Below, piece after piece: positions 1-4,948 of a DNA stretch of 10,391 nt. The DNA comes from Acidobacteriaceae bacterium. GTDB taxonomy: Bacteria > Acidobacteriota > Terriglobia > Terriglobales > Acidobacteriaceae. Every line of letters starts with the position of its first letter. Position 1 is the first letter of the stretch. A program made the position numbers and the translations under genes. The stretch lies in NCBI GenBank assembly GCA_030838305.1, contig JAUTWY010000138.1, positions 1 to 10,391 of the forward strand. The letters are read 5' to 3'. The notes below the pieces were generated by a model that saw nothing but the letters and a program-made list of their open reading frames with translations, had not been told where the DNA came from and did not search any database.

Positions 1-83
1 TCCGCTACGGCCTGTACTGTTTTGCCATGTTCCTGGGCGGCGTTCTAGTGGCGGGTTGGGCGATGTGGCTGGTGCGGAGATAA
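1..83 (+). CDS. C-terminal end of an unidentified membrane protein (partial)
   Basis: The reading frame enters from the left edge, with its first full codon at base 3, and stops at TAA 81-83. The 26 visible residues start RYGLYCF and end WAMWLVRR. They form one hydrophobic, glycine-rich helix followed by two arginines, which looks like the last transmembrane segment of an inner-membrane protein with a cytoplasmic tail. The frame carries normal coding signal right up to the stop, and the repeat array begins on the next base. The fragment is too short to name. A polytopic enzyme such as an undecaprenyl-diphosphatase would fit the helix style, but that is only a guess. It converges on the acetyltransferase gene on the other strand. 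Confidence 0.6.
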   Translation, partial: RYGLYCFAMFLGGVLVAGWAMWLVRR

Positions 84-231
84 ACTTCTAACTCTTGGCT
101 CTTAGCCTTTAGCTACGCCTGCCGCACTCTCCAGTTTGACCTTGGAAATGTTCCCTGACTTCGCGCGTTTGCGCCTAGAACCCCTGACCTTCTCTGAACA
201 AGCTAAGAGCCAAGAGCGAACTGCTAAGAGC
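84..231. repeat. Paired degenerate heptamer arrays, inverted, between convergent genes
   Basis: The left array (84-118) reads as five consecutive 7-base units around GCTCTTA, for example ACTCTTG at 91-97 and GCTCTTA at 98-104. The right array (197-231) reads as five units of the reverse complement, TAAGAGC, with exact copies at 204-210 and 225-231. The best-matched parts, 92-106 and 202-216, are a perfect 15-bp inverted repeat around a 95-base spacer in which I see no gene. The left array starts on the first base after the TAA of the plus-strand gene, and the right array ends 6 bases before the stop codon of the minus-strand gene. The hairpin could act as a two-way terminator or mRNA end protector, but it has no long T tract. 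The periodicity is directly visible; function is inference. Confidence 0.75.
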
Positions 232-237
232 TTCTTC

Positions 238-1182
238 TCACCCCTGCCACACGAACGCATCAAACACCCGCTTCGAATCGAAATGCAGACGGCGGTACAG
301 CTCGACGGCTCCGGCGTTGGCCTCCGTCACGGTCAACGAGAGCATGGAGAAACCGCGCCTGCGCAGGTCTGCGGCGGTCGCGGCCAGGAGCGACTCCCCG
401 ATGCCGCGCGAACGGTATTCGGGAAGCACGCATACTTGGGTAACATGCCCCACATCCCCGCGAACACGAGAGCACAGGATCAGCCCGATCAGATTCTTCG
501 CCTTTTTATCGACGGCGGCAAACGATGATTCGGCGTCGAACAATCCGCATCCCGGAAAACGGACAATATTATTTAAGAAGCGGAGCGATCCGCTCAGCGT
601 GTGATATTGATCGTTGATCTGCGCGTCGACGTGGCCGCGATACGCCGCGGTGATTACAGCGGCAGCGGGCTGATAGTCGGCTTCGGTCCAGCGCCGGATT
701 TCAATGTCCGAATGGGTGGCCGGGACCTTCGCCGAACCGTTGCTCAGCCCCAGAACCATGAACAAGCGCGGGTGGCGCTGAAATCCCTGATCGAGAAAGG
801 GCCGCGCTACACTTCCCGTTTCGTGCGCGAGTAACTGCGCCTCGACCCGGTGAATTCCGGGAGATTGCTGCAAAGTCTCAATGACATGCGTCAGTAATTT
901 AATTTCAACTTCACGCGCGTTGGGAAGGCGGCCGCCATTGGCCACGAAAAGGTCTCCGACCACTCCCTTGCTGCCCTCATACACGAAGAAGCTGTAGCCA
1001 AAGATGCGGCCGCGGTCGATGGCAGCGTATCCCGGAAGAATCTTGGCATCGACGTAGCGAAGGATCATTTCCGCTGATCCGTTGTAGTCCCATGAGAGCA
1101 GGCTGCCCCAGGCTCGCGTCTCATCGTCGAGCAGGGGGCGCAGATCAATCGAAGAAAAATGCCTGAGGTCGAGAATCTCCAC
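238..1182 (-). CDS. GNAT-family N-acetyltransferase with two GNAT-like domains
   Basis: The 314-residue protein has a clear C-terminal GNAT domain (about residues 160-314). It carries the acetyl-CoA pyrophosphate-binding loop RSRGIGESLL at 257-266, preceded by the strand VTQVCVLPEY, and ends with the usual ANAGAVELYRRLHF segment. The N-terminal half (about 55-150, VVGDLFVANGG...) has the same general strand-helix layout but lacks a convincing Q/RxxGxG/A loop, so it is probably a degenerate GNAT domain. Such proteins move an acetyl group from acetyl-CoA to an amine; the substrate cannot be read from the sequence. The start is GTG at 1180-1182, with AGGAG four bases upstream, which is rather close. 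A 131-base gap separates it from the glycosyltransferase gene upstream, so it may have its own promoter, although I see no strong one. Confidence 0.85.
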   Translation of the reverse strand: MEILDLRHFSSIDLRPLLDDETRAWGSLLSWDYNGSAEMILRYVDAKILPGYAAIDRGRIFGYSFFVYEGSKGVVGDLFVANGGRLPNAREVEIKLLTHVIETLQQSPGIHRVEAQLLAHETGSVARPFLDQGFQRHPRLFMVLGLSNGSAKVPATHSDIEIRRWTEADYQPAAAVITAAYRGHVDAQINDQYHTLSGSLRFLNNIVRFPGCGLFDAESSFAAVDKKAKNLIGLILCSRVRGDVGHVTQVCVLPEYRSRGIGESLLAATAADLRRRGFSMLSLTVTEANAGAVELYRRLHFDSKRVFDAFVWQG

Positions 1183-1313
1183 GGGGCTCCTGCCAAGTCA
1201 GCCAAAACGCTTCTGGCCTTGATCGCTATAGCAGAACTTCGAGTTTAGTGGGTTCGAGGACGCGAGGCAAACCGGCGGAATACGGGGCGGCAACAGGAAC
1301 CGGATGTGGGGAA

Positions 1314-2948
1314 TTAATGCGGTGAACCCGTGCCTGACGCCGCAACCCCGAAATAGTCCACATGCTGCGCCCCGTAGTGTCCCAGGTAAGACACGCGGCG
1401 ACCGGCCACCAGTTTCGCAATGTCTATCTGTGAATTTTCGGGCGCTACGAGTAAGTGTTCCTGCGGAGGAATTACGCCCCAATCATAATTTAAGGTTAAC
1501 TCGTCACGATAAAAAGTCAGGCCATATTCCAGTTCGCGGCGAACATGGTAGACAGACAGCGGCCGCGGATGAGTTTCAATACTGGCGATTTCCTTCGCCA
1601 GCGGACGAGCCGAGAGCGTCTGGTCGATCGCGGTAGAACCCAGTCTCAACGTAGCTCCGATGGTCAACACCACTGGAATCAGAGTGACGAATCTCAACAT
1701 GCGCAGCCCAGAGGGGCGAACCAGCGTGAACGCGATTCCAGCGCAGAGCACGAACGCGATGGCCAACGCCACAAGCATCGGCCGACCTCCGGGCAGACGA
1801 TGCTCGGTGATCAGGTAGGCGATCAGCAATGCCGGGACAATCGGTGCGGCGGCCAGAAGTGCATGCGGCAGAACCAGCCCCTTTGCGGCGGACGCACCTT
1901 CGGCTTGCTGCAACCGTTGCCGCAGATATTCCGCCAACAACAACCCGCCCGCCGGGATTGCAGGAAGAATGTAGCCGGGCAGTTTGGACTGTGAAAGAGA
2001 GAAGAACAGTAGGGGGACGATCAGCCAGCAGCAGGCAAACATGCTGAATTGATTGCCGGGATCAGGCTCACCGGCGCCAGTCAATTTTAGACTGGCCCAC
2101 TGCATGCGAATTCCCTGAACCAATGCCGCAATTACGAAGACTGTCCATGGAAGCAGCGCCAACGCGGTTACCGGCAAGTAATACCAGAACGGCTCGGGAT
2201 GATGATAGAGGTTCGTCGAGAAACGGTCTAGGTTATGTTCGACGATGAAAGCGTGAAAAAAAACCGGATTGCGCATCTGCACTGCGAAATACCACGGCAG
2301 AGCAATCGCACAGAACAACACAATCCCCGGCACCCAGAGCGTCTTTAGGACAAGACGAAATTCGCGAATAACGGCCGTGTAGAGGACGATTACTAGAGCG
2401 GCAAGAAATGGCGCTACCGGGCCTTTCGCCAGCATTCCTAGCGCGACAAAGCTATAAAAAGCGGCGAGATAAGTTTTCTTTCCGGTCTCTCGCCAGGCCC
2501 ACCAGCCGAGCATCGCCAGCGTGAAAGCCGCGGCGAGCGCCATATCCATTGAGGCCGCGCGGGCATACCCGATGATTCCAGCCGAGGAAGCCGCGATCAG
2601 CGCTCCATCCAATGCAAATCCCGACCGCAAGCGGCGCAGAAAAATGTAAGTCGCCAACACCAGCAAAGTGGCGTCGAGCGCAGAAGGCAGACGCGCCGCC
2701 CAATCGCTCACGCCGAAAAGCGAGTACGCGATCATGGCTTGCCAGTAATACAGAGGCGGCTTTTCCAGCCACGGCCGACCGTATAGCACTGGAGTGATCC
2801 AGTCGTGCCGTTGCAGCATCTCGCGCGCCACCTGGGCGTATCGTGGTTCGTCGGCACCGATCAGCCCGAACTGCCCTAATCCGTACAAAAATAAAAAAGC
2901 GCAAAAGCCGGCAAGCATCAGCGCGTCGATGCGGGTGCGATTCGTCAT
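1314..2948 (-). CDS. ArnT/PMT-like polytopic membrane glycosyltransferase
   Basis: The 544-residue integral membrane protein has the hallmarks of the ArnT/PMT superfamily (GT83, PMT_2-like). A first transmembrane helix (about 9-30) leads into a periplasmic loop with GADEPRYAQVAREML (31-45, containing the conserved acidic pair D33-E34) and then LEKPPLYYW (61-69). MLAKGPVAPFL lies at 172-182, HNLDRF at 238-243 and SQSKLPGYILP at 319-329. About a dozen hydrophobic helices follow one another. Family members transfer a sugar from a polyprenyl-phosphate carrier to a lipid such as lipid A, or to protein, on the outer face of the cytoplasmic membrane. The actual donor and acceptor are unknown here, so I do not assign arnT. 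The length is close to that of ArnT. The ATG at 2946-2948 has no obvious Shine-Dalgarno sequence. It lies 90 bases downstream of nrnA, in the place where truB often stands in other bacteria. Confidence 0.85.
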   Translation of the reverse strand: MTNRTRIDALMLAGFCAFLFLYGLGQFGLIGADEPRYAQVAREMLQRHDWITPVLYGRPWLEKPPLYYWQAMIAYSLFGVSDWAARLPSALDATLLVLATYIFLRRLRSGFALDGALIAASSAGIIGYARAASMDMALAAAFTLAMLGWWAWRETGKKTYLAAFYSFVALGMLAKGPVAPFLAALVIVLYTAVIREFRLVLKTLWVPGIVLFCAIALPWYFAVQMRNPVFFHAFIVEHNLDRFSTNLYHHPEPFWYYLPVTALALLPWTVFVIAALVQGIRMQWASLKLTGAGEPDPGNQFSMFACCWLIVPLLFFSLSQSKLPGYILPAIPAGGLLLAEYLRQRLQQAEGASAAKGLVLPHALLAAAPIVPALLIAYLITEHRLPGGRPMLVALAIAFVLCAGIAFTLVRPSGLRMLRFVTLIPVVLTIGATLRLGSTAIDQTLSARPLAKEIASIETHPRPLSVYHVRRELEYGLTFYRDELTLNYDWGVIPPQEHLLVAPENSQIDIAKLVAGRRVSYLGHYGAQHVDYFGVAASGTGSPH

Positions 2949-3038
2949 TCGGCCAGGGTTTCGGAAGCGGCGGACGTCATGGATAAATTGTTGAGGAATG
3001 CTATTGCATTGTATGCGCGTCGTGAGACGGGCAGGCAG

Positions 3039-3986
3039 TTATTGTACGGAAGAACCGAGGCGTATCTGATCCAGAACCTGCCGTATGGCCTGGACCAGCG
3101 GACCATCGACCGAACAGCCGCCCGCGCACTCATGGCCGCCACCCCCGAAGCGTTCGGCCACGCGGGCCACATCGAGCTTGCCCTTGCTCCGCAGACTCAC
3201 ACGAAAACGTCCGTCCGGAAGTTCCCGGAAGAACGCCGCCACCTCGACTTCGCCGATCGAAAGCACGTAATTGACCAGGCCTTCGCAGTCTTCTTCTTTC
3301 GCTTCGCACCGTTCCATTTGTTTCTGTGTCACCCAGGTCCAGGCCACGTTGCCTTCGGTATTCAGGTTGCGCAGAGCTTCTCCGAGCAGGCGCATCTTGG
3401 CAACCGAATGCGCGAAATAAATGCTGCGCGCGCAATGGGAAGGATCCGCGCCCGCCAGAACCAATTCACGCGCCAGGGCAAATGTGTGCTCGTTCGTTCC
3501 CTGAAACATGAATGATCCGGTGTCAGTCATCAGCGCGGTGTAGAGGCAGGTCGCGATCTCTGGAGAGAACGGCGTTCCCGCTTCACGGGCCAGGCGAAAA
3601 ACCATTTCTCCCGTGGCTACAGCCTTGGGATCGATCCAGTTCACGTCGGCGAATGGCCGCCCGCTGACATGGTGATCGATGCTGATCAGAAAGCGGTCTT
3701 CCAGGCCTTCAAGCCGAGTGCGGTGAATGCTGTCGCACTCAAGAATGATCGCCGCCTCGTAATTGCCTAGAACGCGATCGGCTTGCAGCACCTGATCGGC
3801 GAAGGGCAGCGCGCGATAAATGCGCGGCACGCCATCGTGGAGCACCACATCGGCCTGCTTCCCCATGGCGCGCAAGACCTGGCAGCACGCCAGCGCCGAT
3901 CCGATAGCGTCGCCATCAGGCCGCGCGTGCGAGGTAAGCACGAAGCGGTCGCGTTGCTCGATTTGCTGAAGAACGTCCTGCAACAT
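3039..3986 (-). CDS. nrnA: Bifunctional oligoribonuclease / pAp phosphatase NrnA (DHH-DHHA1)
   Basis: The 315-residue protein is a complete DHH-DHHA1 phosphoesterase. Motif I is SHARPDGDAIGS (19-30, with H20, D24 and D26), motif III is SIDHH (102-106) and motif IV is TDTGSF (154-159). The C-terminal DHHA1 domain has the nucleotide-binding RFGGGGHECAGG (279-290). Motif II reads LECDS (82-86), with Glu at the place where I would expect the metal-binding Asp; D85 lies two residues on. NrnA degrades 2-5 nt RNA fragments and dephosphorylates 3'-phosphoadenosine 5'-phosphate in the cytoplasm. The gene starts at ATG 3984-3986, five bases after the rbfA stop, with AAGAAGG about ten bases upstream inside rbfA, so the two are very likely co-transcribed and coupled. 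The rbfA-nrnA neighbourhood is common in bacteria, which supports the name. Confidence 0.93.
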   Translation of the reverse strand: MLQDVLQQIEQRDRFVLTSHARPDGDAIGSALACCQVLRAMGKQADVVLHDGVPRIYRALPFADQVLQADRVLGNYEAAIILECDSIHRTRLEGLEDRFLISIDHHVSGRPFADVNWIDPKAVATGEMVFRLAREAGTPFSPEIATCLYTALMTDTGSFMFQGTNEHTFALARELVLAGADPSHCARSIYFAHSVAKMRLLGEALRNLNTEGNVAWTWVTQKQMERCEAKEEDCEGLVNYVLSIGEVEVAAFFRELPDGRFRVSLRSKGKLDVARVAERFGGGGHECAGGCSVDGPLVQAIRQVLDQIRLGSSVQ

Positions 3987-3991
3987 GAGTT

Positions 3992-4384
3992 CTACGCCTT
4001 CTTACTTGCCGGCTTCTCGCGGGCCTTCATTCTTTTTTTCGCCCGCGCCAATAATTCTTCCACGCGGGCTTTCTCCCGCTCCGAACGGTCTAAACGGAAA
4101 TATAATTCTGGCGCGCGTCTTCGCCGCAAACGCTCCACCAATTCATGCTTTATATATTCTTTCGCGGCGAGCAATCCTTCGAGACTTCGTTCGGCTTCCT
4201 GGTCGTCGCCATCCACATCCACCAGAACCTGCGCCGAGCGGCCATCATCGGCCACGTGCACAGCAGTCACGCGTACCAGCCCGATGCGGGGATCGGCCAG
4301 TTCCCCTTCCACCAGAGTCTCGATCTCCTCGCGTAAGGCCTCGCCCAACCGCCCGCGATGATATTTCACCCCACGCTTCTCCAC
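3992..4384 (-). CDS. rbfA: 30S ribosome-binding factor RbfA
   Basis: The 130-residue protein fits RbfA in length and pattern: RLGEALREEIETLV (12-25), the signature DPRIGLVRVTAVHV (31-44), LAAKEYIKHELVERL (72-86) and APELYFRLDRS (91-101). A Lys/Arg-rich tail (from about residue 103) ends in KKA. RbfA binds the neck of the immature 30S subunit as a single KH-like domain, assists 16S rRNA 5'-end maturation and is important in the cold. The chosen start is GTG at 4382-4384 with AGGTGA a few bases upstream. A second in-frame GTG five codons later, with GGAG nine bases upstream, is a credible alternative. The 188-base gap before it is the widest inside this gene run, so an internal promoter or processing site is possible there. 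Confidence 0.95.
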   Translation of the reverse strand: MEKRGVKYHRGRLGEALREEIETLVEGELADPRIGLVRVTAVHVADDGRSAQVLVDVDGDDQEAERSLEGLLAAKEYIKHELVERLRRRRAPELYFRLDRSEREKARVEELLARAKKRMKAREKPASKKA

Positions 4385-4516
4385 TGCTCACCTCGAAGTA
4401 AAACGCATGAGAATATCAGAAAACTGGCTACCCGTGTTGGCTCTGAAGTGCTATTGTGGCGCACAAACGAGGGGTTAGGGTAAGTACAGAAGTAACAATG
4501 CGATAGGGGAGCAACC

Positions 4517-4558
4517 GTCGATCGTCGTTGGTCAGTCGTCGTTGGCCGTTCGTCGTCG
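4517..4558. repeat. Degenerate heptamer array (GTCGTTG word), single arm
   Basis: Six consecutive 7-base units read on the plus strand. GTCGTTG occurs exactly at 4524-4530 and 4538-4544, and variants such as GTCGATC (4517-4523), GCCGTTC (4545-4551) and GTCGTCG (4552-4558) keep the same phase. The array lies in the ylxP-rbfA spacer, 14 bases past the ylxP stop. Unlike the other arrays in this window it has no visible reverse-complement partner in the spacer. The remaining part of the spacer (4385-4516) shows no gene and no convincing promoter. The phase is seen directly; function is unknown. Confidence 0.65.
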
Positions 4559-4572
4559 GCAAGATCGATTGC

Positions 4573-4863
4573 TTACAGATACTCCACAAACGAGTCGGCC
4601 ACATCAGCCCCATGATTGTTTGCAATACGCGTAGCCTGCCGCTCTACGTTTTTCATTAGACCATCGAGGTAGTCGCGTGAATCCGAGATACCGACCACGC
4701 CAACGGTGGCGCGGTTCCAGAGGCTGCTAGCCTCGAGTTCAGCAACGGAAACGTTAAAGCTGGCGCGCAGACGGTCTTTCAAGCTGCGCACAACCTGACG
4801 TTTATCTTTGAGCGATTGAGCGGCTTCGATGTGAAGTTCGAGGGTGAGGAAGGCGATGGGCAT
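4573..4863 (-). CDS. ylxP: YlxP family protein (DUF503)
   Basis: The 96-residue protein matches the DUF503/YlxP family, including the typical opening MPIAFLTLELHIEAAQSLKDKR, the VRSLKDRLRASFNVSVAELE segment (about 25-44) and the WNRATVGVVGIS strand (49-60). The family has a small ferredoxin-like alpha/beta fold. It is encoded between infB and rbfA in many bacteria, and members have been linked to ribosome assembly, although no precise biochemical role is settled. It starts at ATG 4861-4863. The region where a Shine-Dalgarno sequence should lie is the end of the heptamer hairpin (4867-4945), so the start may be partly buried in RNA structure. It belongs to the infB-rbfA transcription unit by position. 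Confidence 0.9.
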   Translation of the reverse strand: MPIAFLTLELHIEAAQSLKDKRQVVRSLKDRLRASFNVSVAELEASSLWNRATVGVVGISDSRDYLDGLMKNVERQATRIANNHGADVADSFVEYL

Positions 4864-4866
4864 GCA

Positions 4867-4945
4867 GATCTCAGTTCTCGGTTTTCAGTTCTCAGCGAAA
4901 ACGTCGTGCCCGACGACTGAGAATTGAGAACCGAGAACTGAGAAC
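4867..4945. repeat. Paired heptamer arrays forming a 26-bp hairpin between infB and ylxP
   Basis: The left array (4867-4894) has four 7-base units around GTTCTCA, and the right array (4918-4945) has four units around TGAGAAC. Arms 4870-4895 and 4917-4942 match as an inverted repeat at 24 of 26 positions. A small inner stem, CGTCG/CGACG (4902-4906 and 4911-4915), sits in the loop. The two mismatches are G-U wobbles in a plus-strand RNA but A-C mismatches in the operon's own minus-strand RNA. The arrays fill the spacer: three bases remain before the infB stop and three before the ylxP ATG. There is no U tract after the stem, so it is not an ordinary intrinsic terminator. It may influence mRNA processing or ylxP translation. 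Confidence 0.85.
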
Positions 4946-4948
4946 GTT

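Noticed and set aside
1251..1260. GGTTCGAGGA, similar to a tRNA T-loop
   Set aside because: The flanking bases do not form T, anticodon or acceptor stems, so it is not a tRNA.
3008..3013. TACAAT on the minus strand, a possible -10 box before the glycosyltransferase gene
   Set aside because: No acceptable -35 sequence lies 16-18 bases upstream.
2945..3172. Minus-strand frame of 75 codons whose TGA overlaps the ATG of the glycosyltransferase gene
   Set aside because: Most of it overlaps the conserved end of nrnA in another frame, no ribosome binding site is visible, and the protein has no recognisable features. The stop-start overlap is probably chance.
4517..4945. Repeats considered as a CRISPR array
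   Set aside because: Units are contiguous 7-mers without spacers and differ between loci; no cas gene is present.
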